Shown here one piece after another: positions 16,569 to 24,589 of a DNA stretch of 26,088 nt (position 1 is the first letter of the stretch; every line of letters begins with the position of its first letter). The DNA lies in NCBI GenBank assembly GCA_964542475.1, contig CAZIUL010000056.1, positions 1 to 26,088 on the forward strand, given 5' to 3'. The translations under genes were made by a program, and so were the position numbers. The stretch comes from CAZIUL01 sp964542475 (GTDB taxonomy: Bacteria > Planctomycetota > B15-G4 > CAYZWU01). The notes under the pieces are model-generated. The model made no database searches and was not told the origin of the DNA. It saw only the letters and a list, made by a program, of their open reading frames with translations.

Positions 16569-16588
16569 GGTCGGATTCCTTCCCGACC
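16569..16588 (-). terminator. Hairpin with downstream T-run, end of the yjbQ/614-aa unit
   Basis: The stem GGTCGG/CCGACC (16569-16574, 16583-16588) with an 8-nt loop lies about 40 bp beyond the stop of the 614-aa gene. Reading the minus strand, a run of seven T follows at about 14 nt. This is a plausible but imperfect Rho-independent terminator. The rest of this 231-bp gap holds the upstream region of the EAL-HDOD gene; I see no clear promoter there. Confidence 0.4.
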
Positions 16589-16628
16589 ACAAGAGGACGG
16601 CGTTGAAGCCATCCCTCCAAAGACGCTC

Positions 16629-18473
16629 TTATGTTACCGGTACCGGATCAGGCTGTCCGGCAACCGAATAGCTCACCTCGATCTCATGGGGTTGAGACGA
16701 AGGCACTATCAACAGCCTGTCGGGGAGGTGCTTGATACGGCCATCCGCCCTGACCCTCACATCATTGAAAACCGGAGCAAGCCCGTAGGCGATCCGTTTT
16801 GCCTTGGAGGATATCCGCAAGGTGTCCTTCACCTTCACGCTGTCTTGATCGAAACTGTAGGTCCGCACAGCCCGTGCTCCATCGAGCCTGGACCCGTTCC
16901 GCCTCGAAGGAGCTCCTTCGAACACGACAGTGTCTCCCTCGCTTTTCATGCTCGGGCAGCAGTCCCAGTGAGAAGCATAAAGCCCGCGCATCTCGTTGAG
17001 GAACCTGGCCAGGACATGCCTCAGCGGATAGAACATGGCGAAGAAGGGACGCCCGCCCGTGAGCTCCATCCATGCGATGTACAGCTTGAACCGGAGCTCG
17101 GGCCGGTTATCCCGCAAAAACTCCTTCACGCGCGCCGAGACCGCATACCGCGCCTCAGGCCACACGAGGAACGAACCGGGCACGTGCGCCCGCCACTTCC
17201 CGATCTTCAAAAGGTCCGAAAAACCGCTCTCCCGGGATCCGAAGCGGAAAAGGGTTCCCCCTCCCACGGTTGAGCCGAACGAGATGTTCACCGGTTTCTT
17301 CGCACCGCGAACAGCAGCCTCGTAGCCCTTTCGCCTGGCACTGACAAGTCCCGCAGTCGGAAACACGCGAACCCCGGATTCCGCGCAAAACAGCCCCTCC
17401 TTTCCGTTCACAGGCACGTCTTCGATCACGCGCGCGACCCAGGCGGCGTGCCCGTTCCAGAAAAGCCTGCACTGGAAGTTCTTTCCTTTTCCCCGATGGC
17501 TGTCTATACCCCCATCAGGCCCGCGGTGCTGGTCGAGCCGCGCAAACGAACAGCCCGCGGCATCCAGGAAATCGCTCCGACCCAGGATTCGGGAGCCCAT
17601 CACAAAGGCATGGACATCAAAAGAATGGCTGGCCACCTCGTATGCGGATTCCCAGTACCACTGTTTCGCCTCGTTCAGGCAGAGTTTGAGCCCGTCTCCG
17701 CAGTAAAACGCCGCGAGTAGGTCGAGCGCGTTCTCTAGAAAAGCGGCGAGCTTCGGCCAGGGCTTCTCCCCGAGGCGGTCGAGAATGTAGAAAGCGAAAC
17801 CGACGCACCGCGAATGATAGTACGGTGAAATATCGCCCTGGCTGACATGCCCCCCCATCTCCGAAGCCCCTGGAAAGTACGGTATGGCCCCGTCCTCGCT
17901 GGAATCCTTCAGCAGCAGGGAGATGCTGTCCAATGCCGCCTGCTTGTACGATTCGTCCTTGAGAAGCGCGTATGCGGCGGCGAGCCCTGTTCCGGCCCAG
18001 AGCCGCTGTGCCGGAATTCGCTTGGCAAAAGCAGCCTCCCTCAGGTAGGTGCTTGCACAGGCCTGGACAGCCTCCCGGACCTCGGCGAGCTCGCGCTCTT
18101 TGAAAGCGCCCGGTTCCTCGTCAATCATGGTTGCCAGGCAGTCAACCGCTGCCCCGGAATCGATCGCGTGGTTGGCAGCGTTTCTGTGGTCGAGCGCTCC
18201 GGGAAAAAATATGCTCGCGCCCGTGTGCGGGTTCCTGTGTATCTTCCCGGCAACGCGAACCGCCACCGATGCTGCCTCCTGCATAAACTCCTCACGGCCG
18301 CACATGCGATAAAGCGCAAGGTCGAGCAGCGAGAGGTAGCAGATCTTCCCCGTGTGCTCGGCCCTGTGCCTGGAGCAGTATCCCAGCCGTACAGGGCTGA
18401 CGGTGCGCCTCAAGAAAGAAGCTGTCCCCTCGAGAAAATCGAGCTTTGTCTTGCCTGGATCCGGACCGGTCAT
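16629..18473 (-). CDS. 614-aa predicted alpha/alpha-toroid protein (polysaccharide lyase/glycosidase-like)
   Basis: The protein has no signal peptide. The N-terminal two-thirds is made of paired amphipathic helices with conserved-looking aromatic and His motifs (ALDHRNAANHAIDSG, GDISPYYHSRCVGFAFYIL, EAKQWYWESAYEVASHSFD, CRLFWNGHAAWVAR), which suggests an alpha/alpha toroid as in heparinase-like lyases or unsaturated glucuronyl hydrolases. The last roughly 200 residues are beta-rich (VKVKDTLRISSKAKR, HEIEVSYSV), like the C-terminal sheets of heparinase II/III proteins. The exact family is not recognised, and a role on polysaccharide is inference. Its ATG lies 22 bp after the yjbQ stop, so the two are probably co-transcribed. 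Confidence 0.7.
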   Translation of the reverse strand: MTGPDPGKTKLDFLEGTASFLRRTVSPVRLGYCSRHRAEHTGKICYLSLLDLALYRMCGREEFMQEAASVAVRVAGKIHRNPHTGASIFFPGALDHRNAANHAIDSGAAVDCLATMIDEEPGAFKERELAEVREAVQACASTYLREAAFAKRIPAQRLWAGTGLAAAYALLKDESYKQAALDSISLLLKDSSEDGAIPYFPGASEMGGHVSQGDISPYYHSRCVGFAFYILDRLGEKPWPKLAAFLENALDLLAAFYCGDGLKLCLNEAKQWYWESAYEVASHSFDVHAFVMGSRILGRSDFLDAAGCSFARLDQHRGPDGGIDSHRGKGKNFQCRLFWNGHAAWVARVIEDVPVNGKEGLFCAESGVRVFPTAGLVSARRKGYEAAVRGAKKPVNISFGSTVGGGTLFRFGSRESGFSDLLKIGKWRAHVPGSFLVWPEARYAVSARVKEFLRDNRPELRFKLYIAWMELTGGRPFFAMFYPLRHVLARFLNEMRGLYASHWDCCPSMKSEGDTVVFEGAPSRRNGSRLDGARAVRTYSFDQDSVKVKDTLRISSKAKRIAYGLAPVFNDVRVRADGRIKHLPDRLLIVPSSQPHEIEVSYSVAGQPDPVPVT

Positions 18474-18495
18474 GGATCAGTGTTTCTCCAACCTG

Positions 18496-18924
18496 TCAAG
18501 CGCCTGTTACAGTTACTTCCACCCGCCTGCTGCGGGACCGGTTGTCGTGGTTGATGACCACCACCTGCTGCCAGGTTCCGAGTGCGAGACGCCCTTTGCG
18601 CACCGCAACGGAGATGGACGGCCCCAAAAGCGCGGCCTGCACGTGGCTGTGGCCGTTTCCATCGTGCCACGCGCGCTCGTGCGCATAATCCATGCCCGGC
18701 GGAGCAAGCCTGTTGACAGCATCCTTCAGGTCCTGCACAACACCGGGCTCGTACTCGATGGTGGTGATGGAGCCGGTGGAACCGGTCACAAAAGCATGGA
18801 GCACACCGTCTTCGATGCCCGAGTTTTCGATGATCCCGGCCAGCTTCCCCGTTATGTCAGCCATGTCCACCCCGATGTCCAGGGAAAGATCAACGCTGTC
18901 GTTGTGTACCGTCACAGAACCCAT
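18496..18924 (-). CDS. yjbQ: YjbQ family protein (UPF0047)
   Basis: ATG 18924 has an ideal AAGGAGGTGACG Shine-Dalgarno. Starting there gives 142 aa, the normal family length, while an in-frame start further upstream would add a non-homologous leader. Family motifs are complete: HAFVTGSTGSITTIEYEPG (about 43-61), HDGNGHSHVQAALLGPS (about 87-103) and GTWQQVVVINHDNRSRSRR (about 116-134), with the His/Asp metal-site cluster. YjbQ proteins are small trimeric metal-binding enzymes; the E. coli member has weak thiamine-phosphate synthase activity, but the main role is unsettled. It is the first gene of the unit with the 614-aa protein and is divergent from the C69 peptidase. Confidence 0.93.
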   Translation of the reverse strand: MGSVTVHNDSVDLSLDIGVDMADITGKLAGIIENSGIEDGVLHAFVTGSTGSITTIEYEPGVVQDLKDAVNRLAPPGMDYAHERAWHDGNGHSHVQAALLGPSISVAVRKGRLALGTWQQVVVINHDNRSRSRRVEVTVTGA

Positions 18925-18974
18925 CGTCACCTCCTTGCCGGAAAGAATGCCTTTTGTTTTAAAGGATACACTGC

Positions 18975-18988
18975 TTTTCCCGGGAAAA
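18975..18988. promoter_or_regulatory. 14-bp perfect palindrome, candidate operator
   Basis: TTTTCCCGGGAAAA is a perfect palindrome in the 168-bp gap between the divergent yjbQ and C69 peptidase genes, 51 bp from the yjbQ start codon. On the minus strand it sits between weak candidate -35 (TTGTTT) and -10 (TATCCT) boxes with a long 19-bp spacer. This would suit a repressor or activator site. The regulator is unknown. Confidence 0.3.
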
Positions 18989-19092
18989 AACAAGATAATC
19001 ATCTATGATATCGGATCGAAACCGGCTGCCTCGACGAAGGAGCCGGGCACCCTTCTCCCTGTTTTCCGGATCTTTCAGAGGAGTTTTCACAG

Positions 19093-20742
19093 ATGAAGAG
19101 ATACAACCTGATCCTGATAGCCTGTATCGCGGCCGCTGCTGCGGCATGGGAGTACGATCTTTGCGCATGCACAAGCATCCTGGTTTCAAGGGGAGCGTCA
19201 AAGGACGGCTCGGTCATGATAACCTATGCGTGCGACGGAGAATTTCACCCGCACCTGCGACGCCACGCCGCTGCCGACCACGAGCCCGGCTCCTTCTACG
19301 AGATAGTTGACTGGTCAGGCAACCTCAGGGGAAAGATCGCCCAACCGGCGCACACATACTCTGTTGTGGGACTCATGAACGAGCACCAGGTTGCCATAGG
19401 CGAGACCACGTTCGACGGGAGGATGGAGCTTCAGAATCCGGACGGCCTGCTGCACTACTGGACGCTCATGCAGCTCGCTCTCCAGCGGGCCAAAACAGCG
19501 AGAGAAGCGGTCGAGGTGATCGCCGACCTTGTCGAGGAGCACGGATACGGGAGCACGGGCGAGTCGATATCGATCGCGGACCCTGACGAGGCATGGCTCC
19601 TGGAGATCATCGGCACCGGGCCCGGGGGAAAGGGCGCGGTATGGGTTGCACTGAGAGTTCCTGACGGGTACGTTTGCTGCACTGCCAACCGCGCTCGCAT
19701 CAGCACATTTCCGCGCAACGACACGGAAAACTGCCTCCACTCTGAAAACGTGATCTCGTTTGCAACCGAGAAGGGGTTCTACGAACCCGGCTCCGGAAAG
19801 CCGTTCAGTTTCTGCGACGCCTACTGTCCCGCAACCCCGCAGAGGCTCAGGTACTGCTCGACCAGGGTGTGGAGCATCTTCAGGCGGTGCGCGCCCTCAC
19901 AGGAGTTCCCGATCGGCTATCACAGGGGCGATCAAGCGTGCGAGCCGTACCCGCTGTGGATCAAGCCGGATGAAAAGCTCGGCATCAAAGATGTGATGGA
20001 TCTCATGAGGGACCACTACGAAGGCACGCCTTTCGACATGACAAAGGGAGTCGATTCGGGTCCATTCGGCACGCCCAACCGCTGGCGGCCCATGACATGG
20101 AGTTCGCAGGACAACGAAGACGAACACTCCTGGGAAAGACCCATCTCCACGCAGCAGACAGGATTTTCCTTTGTGTCCCAATCCCGCTCGTGGCTGCCGG
20201 ATCCGATCGGCGGTGTATACTGGTACGGGCTGGATGACACCTACACAACCTGTTACATCCCCCTCTACTGCGGCATCAGCGATGTGCCCCCCTCGTACAC
20301 ATCCGGCTCCCTTCAGAAGTTCTCGTGGGAGTCGGCGTGGTGGGTGTTCAATTTCGCGGCCAACTACGCGAACCTGAAGTACAGCTACATGATAAAGGAC
20401 ATACAAAAAGTCCAGGCCGAGCTCGAGGGAGAACTCCTTGCAGCCCAGGCTGGCCTGGAAAAGGAGGCGCGCGCGCTGCTTGATGTGGACCGCGAGCGCA
20501 TGGCCGAGTTTCTGACCGGGTACTGCGTGGACAGCGGGGAGAAGGTCGTCAAGCGCTGGCGCGAGCTCGGGGAGGAGCTCATGACCAGGTACAACGACGG
20601 GTACGTCAAGGACGAAAATGGAAGGCCGCAGGAAAAAGGCTACCCCAAGGCGTGGCTCAAAGATGTGCTTGAGCTGAGGCCCGAACAGTTCCTGCTGGAG
20701 AAATGGAACAACGAGAAAACAGAGACCGAGCTTCCGTTCTGA
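19093..20742 (+). CDS. Secreted C69-family dipeptidase (Ntn hydrolase)
   Basis: The protein has 549 aa. A signal-like hydrophobic N-terminus leads to LCACTSILVSRGASKDGS. In peptidase family C69/U34 the nucleophile is the Cys exposed after propeptide removal, here most likely Cys26 before TSILV. Other family features include GLMNEHQVAIGETTFDG, GESISIADPDEAWLLEI and the downstream C-terminal substrate-domain motifs (FGTPNRWRPMTW, WYGLDDTYTTCYIPLYCG). The enzyme probably cleaves dipeptides in the periplasm or outside. The last 100 residues hold a helical region, ending after a KWNNEKTE stretch. ATG 19093 has AGAGGAG upstream at about 9 nt. It is convergent with the YedE gene across repeat copy 2. 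Confidence 0.9.
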   Translation: MKRYNLILIACIAAAAAAWEYDLCACTSILVSRGASKDGSVMITYACDGEFHPHLRRHAAADHEPGSFYEIVDWSGNLRGKIAQPAHTYSVVGLMNEHQVAIGETTFDGRMELQNPDGLLHYWTLMQLALQRAKTAREAVEVIADLVEEHGYGSTGESISIADPDEAWLLEIIGTGPGGKGAVWVALRVPDGYVCCTANRARISTFPRNDTENCLHSENVISFATEKGFYEPGSGKPFSFCDAYCPATPQRLRYCSTRVWSIFRRCAPSQEFPIGYHRGDQACEPYPLWIKPDEKLGIKDVMDLMRDHYEGTPFDMTKGVDSGPFGTPNRWRPMTWSSQDNEDEHSWERPISTQQTGFSFVSQSRSWLPDPIGGVYWYGLDDTYTTCYIPLYCGISDVPPSYTSGSLQKFSWESAWWVFNFAANYANLKYSYMIKDIQKVQAELEGELLAAQAGLEKEARALLDVDRERMAEFLTGYCVDSGEKVVKRWRELGEELMTRYNDGYVKDENGRPQEKGYPKAWLKDVLELRPEQFLLEKWNNEKTETELPF

Positions 20743-20760
20743 TCAACGCGCGGAACTGCA

Positions 20761-20937
20761 AGCCCGCTTATTTCATACTCTTCGTCGCGAGGTAGCTGTA
20801 AACTGTGTTGTGGCAAGGCGCATGTCAGGAGACGACCGCAGGCCTGTTCCTACAGGTTGAGGATCGTCTCCCGGCATGAAACGCAGCCACAGCGCAGGTT
20901 ACGGTGCCGCAGCAGAAGAGGATTAAAAAAGCGGGCT
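20761..20937. repeat. Long-hairpin intergenic repeat, copy 2
   Basis: This is the second copy of the element at 11418-11593. The left arm and centre are nearly identical. The right outer arm has drifted (17 of 20 bp still pair with the left arm), but the tips have changed together: AGCCCGC/GCGGGCT here against AACCCGC/GCGGGTT in copy 1, a compensatory A-T to G-C change. It begins 18 bp after the C69 peptidase stop and lies between converging genes, as copy 1 does. It has no coding potential. Confidence 0.8.
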
Positions 20938-21014
20938 AAATCCGGGGATGCACCGGTATGTGTTCACGCGTCTCGATCCGCCTGTTGGGAAATACCCGCA
21001 GCGATCACATCTAT

Positions 21015-22136
21015 CTATCCGTTACTCCGGCTCGAAAAGCCGGTGATCACGCACACCACGATGCCTAAAACCACCGCGGCCATGCCTGCGGCAGCCGGGC
21101 CCCCGGCCAGGCCTTCTGCAGCGGGCGCGGCAGCCAGGCCGAAGTTGTGGCAGAACGCCGCGCCGAACATCATGCCCAAGACAGCCATTGTCCCGTCGGA
21201 GCTCCCCTGGCCCGCTGCAACGAGCTGCCTGAAAGGGCAGCCTCCCAGAAGGATCGATGCAAGCCCAACGAGAAACATGCCCAAGAAGTTCCAGAGGTGA
21301 ACCGAGTGGGCGGCCGGAGACGCGCCCATTTCGAACTGCCTCACAGCTCCCGGCCACAGAAGATCCACGAGCAGGTTGCCGGTGATCATGACAGAGAAAA
21401 AGACGACATACCCTGAAAGCAGGCGGAATCCGCTCCCCAGAAATGCGTCGCGGAACCCGCCGACCGTGCAGAACCTCGATCTCTGGGCAAAGGCGCCCAC
21501 GACGAACGCGATGCCGAACGCTGCAAGCATGGGGGCTCCGCGCTTGGTTTCGAGCAGGCCGTTGGGGTCACCGGTATTGCCAAGGGCAAGGTACAAGGTG
21601 AAAGCAACGAGCCCGAGCCCTAACGCGGGTGCAACAAACCCGGCGAGCCTCGACTGGTTGCGCACGGCACCGAAGCTGAAACCGCGGCGGAGCATGAGGC
21701 TCGCCCCGCCCGCTCCGCAGACCATGCCGCCCAGGCCTGCAAGGCCGGAGACATAATCTCCGCCGCTTAGGCGTTCAATCAATCGGATGGGACAGCCCAG
21801 GAACACGAGGGCGCCGATCATGACGAACGCACCGAGGATGAACCTGAGCGCGGGAGAGGTTCCTCCCCTGGCCTTGAACTCCCTGAAAGCGAACGCCGCA
21901 ACGAAGGAGCCGAGCAGAAAACCCGGAACCTCGGGCCTCAGGTACTGGAGCGCGCCCGGAGATGAAAAAAGGCACAGGCCGCCGGAGGCATCTCTTATGA
22001 AGCAAGCGGCGCAGATCCCCATGTTGGGCGGATTTCCAAGGCGGAGGAGCAGGACAGCTGCCGCGCCGAGCAGCAGGCCGGTCATCAGGGTCCACCTGTT
22101 CAGAATCTTCTGGTTCTGATCGATCGATTTGTTCAT
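21015..22136 (-). CDS. yedE: YedE-family putative selenium (or sulfur-compound) transporter
   Basis: The protein has 373 aa, an inner-membrane protein with about 9-11 hydrophobic helices. The family signature GNPPNMGICAACFIRD (from about 34, Cys42 and Cys45) is present, as are two GCP motifs, LGCPIRLIERLSGGDY (about 113-128) and LGGCPFRQLVAAGQGS in the second half, consistent with an internal duplication in the YeeE/YedE fold. In many bacteria yedE lies next to yedF (a TusA/SirA-like gene) and selenium-related genes, and YeeE proteins import thiosulfate through conserved cysteines. No such partner is visible here. ATG 22136 has an AAAGG site at about 9 nt. Confidence 0.85.
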   Translation of the reverse strand: MNKSIDQNQKILNRWTLMTGLLLGAAAVLLLRLGNPPNMGICAACFIRDASGGLCLFSSPGALQYLRPEVPGFLLGSFVAAFAFREFKARGGTSPALRFILGAFVMIGALVFLGCPIRLIERLSGGDYVSGLAGLGGMVCGAGGASLMLRRGFSFGAVRNQSRLAGFVAPALGLGLVAFTLYLALGNTGDPNGLLETKRGAPMLAAFGIAFVVGAFAQRSRFCTVGGFRDAFLGSGFRLLSGYVVFFSVMITGNLLVDLLWPGAVRQFEMGASPAAHSVHLWNFLGMFLVGLASILLGGCPFRQLVAAGQGSSDGTMAVLGMMFGAAFCHNFGLAAAPAAEGLAGGPAAAGMAAVVLGIVVCVITGFSSRSNG

Positions 22137-22393
22137 TTAGAAGAGCCTTTCTGCAAAAAAAATGATTCAGCCATTTTTCACAAAACAGCGTCGTGTTCAT
22201 CAGTTTTCTTCAAAAATACTCGCATCAACAGCTCGCGGCGACCACATCAAACACAGTTGCCTGCAAAACGGGCTTGGATCGGCATCGGTTTTCAGTTAGC
22301 ATCCGGGCACGTTTCGCTGTTCCATGGACACCATGCTCTCTTCGAAGAAGCGGGTATGGTGTTCTACTATTTGAATGAGAAAGGTCCCAGGAA

Positions 22394-23464
22394 ATGATAA
22401 TCGGCCTGATCGGCCTTGCCAACGCCGGGAAAACCACTGTTTTTAACGCCTTGACCGGGGCGCAGGCAGCGGTAACAGCTTATGCCATTCAAAAAGCCGA
22501 CCCGAACCTCGCTTCCGTGGCTGTGGCGGATGATCGGGTTACACGCCTTTGCGAGATGTACTCGCCGAAGATAACCACTCATGCAACCGTGGATTTCATC
22601 GACTTTCCCGGTGTGGCAGAGGGAGCCGCACGGGATGGCCTGTTTCCCAGCCTGACCATGGGGCTGGTCAAGAACACGGAAGCACTGGCCCTGGTTTTAC
22701 GCAACTTCGACGATGTTCTCATGGGTCCGGCTGACCCGCTCGGAGACCTGGAGCTCATCGAGACCGAGCTTTTCATCTCGGATCTTATCATTGCCGAACG
22801 CCGCCTGGAAAAAATCGAACAGCTCTACAAGAAGGGCAAAAAGAGCACGGTCCTGGAATCGGAGGAAAGGCTGCTTCACAGGATCAGCGATCATCTCGGA
22901 AACAACAGGCCCATACGAGCCATCGAGCTCGATAAAGCCGAGATCCACATGATCAAAAGCTTCCACTTTCTCACAAAAAAACCGATCCTCGTCATTCTCA
23001 ATTCGAGCGAAGAAAACTACGAAGGAAACGCCGGGCCCCTTCCAATGATAAAGGACAGGCATCCTTCGGTTGAGTTCGCCGGGCTATTCGAGATGGATCT
23101 TTCGAGCCTGGAGGACGGGGAGGAAAAAAAGATGTTCACGGAGGAGATGGGCATCAGCGAATCGGCAAGGGACCGGTTGACCCGCCTGGCCTACGCCTCC
23201 CTGGGCTGCATCAGCTTCTTCACGGTAGGCGCCGACGAGGTGAGGGCGTGGACTATTTACCGGGGACAGACAGCGGTGCAAGCGGCCGGCACCATTCACA
23301 ACGACCTCGCGCGGGGGTTCATCCGGGCCGAGTGTTTCAGCTTTGACGACCTGGTAAGATGCGGCTCGGAGAAGGGCATCCGGGAAAACGGAGTCTTCCG
23401 TCTCGAAGGAAAAAACTATACTGTCAAGGACGGCGACATCCTGAGCATCAGGTTCAACCTGTAG
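22394..23464 (+). CDS. ychF: Divergent YchF-like P-loop NTPase with TGS (DUF933) domain
   Basis: The protein has 356 aa. The P-loop is GLANAGKTT (7-15) and the G3 motif is DFPG (70-73). The NKxD position is NSSE (203-206), as expected for the ATP-preferring YchF/OLA1 branch. Residues about 110-200 form a helical coiled-coil insert. The C-terminal TGS/DUF933 domain is well preserved (FFTVGADEVRAWTIYRG, GTIHNDLARGFIRAE, LEGKNYTVKDGDILSIRFNL). The stretch after G3 lacks the usual GLGNKFL-type sequence (here DGLFPSLTMG), so this is probably a paralogue beside a canonical YchF elsewhere in the genome. The 257-bp upstream gap shows no convincing promoter. Confidence 0.88.
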   Translation: MIIGLIGLANAGKTTVFNALTGAQAAVTAYAIQKADPNLASVAVADDRVTRLCEMYSPKITTHATVDFIDFPGVAEGAARDGLFPSLTMGLVKNTEALALVLRNFDDVLMGPADPLGDLELIETELFISDLIIAERRLEKIEQLYKKGKKSTVLESEERLLHRISDHLGNNRPIRAIELDKAEIHMIKSFHFLTKKPILVILNSSEENYEGNAGPLPMIKDRHPSVEFAGLFEMDLSSLEDGEEKKMFTEEMGISESARDRLTRLAYASLGCISFFTVGADEVRAWTIYRGQTAVQAAGTIHNDLARGFIRAECFSFDDLVRCGSEKGIRENGVFRLEGKNYTVKDGDILSIRFNL

Positions 23465-23484
23465 ATTCCCAAAGGATGGAAAGA

Positions 23485-24462
23485 ATGAACAAAACGGAAC
23501 TGTTTTTGGGCGACCGCTCCAATTGGAAGCAGGCTGTGGTGGAGCTGAGAAGCGTTCACGGGCTCTATGGAGGACTCAACATCCGCCTCGCCGGCAGCGG
23601 TCTCGTTCTTATCCAGGTTGTGGAGGTCCGGGGAAAAGGCCTTGTCGAGCGGCAGTACGTTCGAGAGCTACCTGATGGATATTCTCCTGAAACCGAAACT
23701 GTCGGCGGAGTTTTCGATGCTATCGTGGCGAAAGACTTTTTGACCATCTTTCCAAGCGATCGCATGGGCCTGCCCGATGAGGTTCGCATGAGGATCACGG
23801 TTTCCAATGCCAAAGGGGACGAGCACACGGTTTCCGTATGGGAGAGGACGACTCAGTCGCCTGACTCGTACGGGACGAGCGACAGGAAACGGTTCGACGA
23901 CATCCACAGGATGCTCAGTGGTATCGGGGACACGCGAAAAACAGGAAAGCCCGTTTACAAGGGCAGGTACAAGACGAAAAGCTGGCAAGCGTTTGTAAAA
24001 AAACAGCTGGAAAAAAAAGACCGGTGCGCAACAACCGTCCAGTGCAAGGGTCAGGGATTGCTGACCGAGCAGGGTTCGATCAGGATCAGCGGCGGATGCG
24101 AGGTATACACGGAAGGAGAGATCCTGTTCCTCCCCGGCAAAAACTGCGTCGAGGTTGTCGTCGAGAACAAGGGAGCTTACGGGTATTTCACAACCGGCGA
24201 CGGCACTCCGCTCGAAACGTTCCGGGTTGTTATCGCGGCTGAAAGGATGTGCGAAGTCATCAACAGGCTCTGCCGGGTCATCGATTCAAACGACCCTCCC
24301 GAAAGCGTGAGCACGCGTGACGCCAGAGTACAGGTCCTGCTTCCGCTGGATTCCCGGACCGTTGAGGCGGACTGGCATGAGATATCGGGCAATCAGGACG
24401 TTGATCGTCTTCTGGATGTAATCGACGAATTGGTCCGGGAGTTCGATGCAATGCGGAATTAG
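23485..24462 (+). CDS. Hypothetical protein, 326 aa
   Basis: The start chosen is ATG 23485, which has AAAGGATGG a few nt upstream and follows the ychF-like stop by 20 bp; ATG 23476 is the alternative. There is no signal peptide. The first half is beta-rich (ELRSVHGLYGGLNIRLAGSG, LVLIQVVEVRGKGLVERQY) and shares a general look with uncharacterised proteins of planctomycetes and myxobacteria. The second half repeats a similar theme (CKGQGLLTEQGSIRISGG) and ends in a helix with LLDVIDELVREFDAMRN. It might be a duplicated domain. No function can be assigned. It is probably co-transcribed with the YchF-like gene. Confidence 0.7.
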   Translation: MNKTELFLGDRSNWKQAVVELRSVHGLYGGLNIRLAGSGLVLIQVVEVRGKGLVERQYVRELPDGYSPETETVGGVFDAIVAKDFLTIFPSDRMGLPDEVRMRITVSNAKGDEHTVSVWERTTQSPDSYGTSDRKRFDDIHRMLSGIGDTRKTGKPVYKGRYKTKSWQAFVKKQLEKKDRCATTVQCKGQGLLTEQGSIRISGGCEVYTEGEILFLPGKNCVEVVVENKGAYGYFTTGDGTPLETFRVVIAAERMCEVINRLCRVIDSNDPPESVSTRDARVQVLLPLDSRTVEADWHEISGNQDVDRLLDVIDELVREFDAMRN

Positions 24463-24589
24463 TTTCGTTGAAAAAACGCTGTGATTTGGTTGTATATGGC
24501 AAAACAACACATGAAGAAACTTTTCTTGCCCGGTATGACGGTAATGATGTGAAACCGGAAACAAAACAGAGTGCTTTCTCGGAGGCTGT

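Noticed and set aside
24496..24552. 18-codon ORF (MAKQHMKKLFLPG...) before the TraB/Tiki-like lipoprotein gene
   Set aside because: It has no Shine-Dalgarno and no overlap with the next gene; such a short frame is expected by chance.
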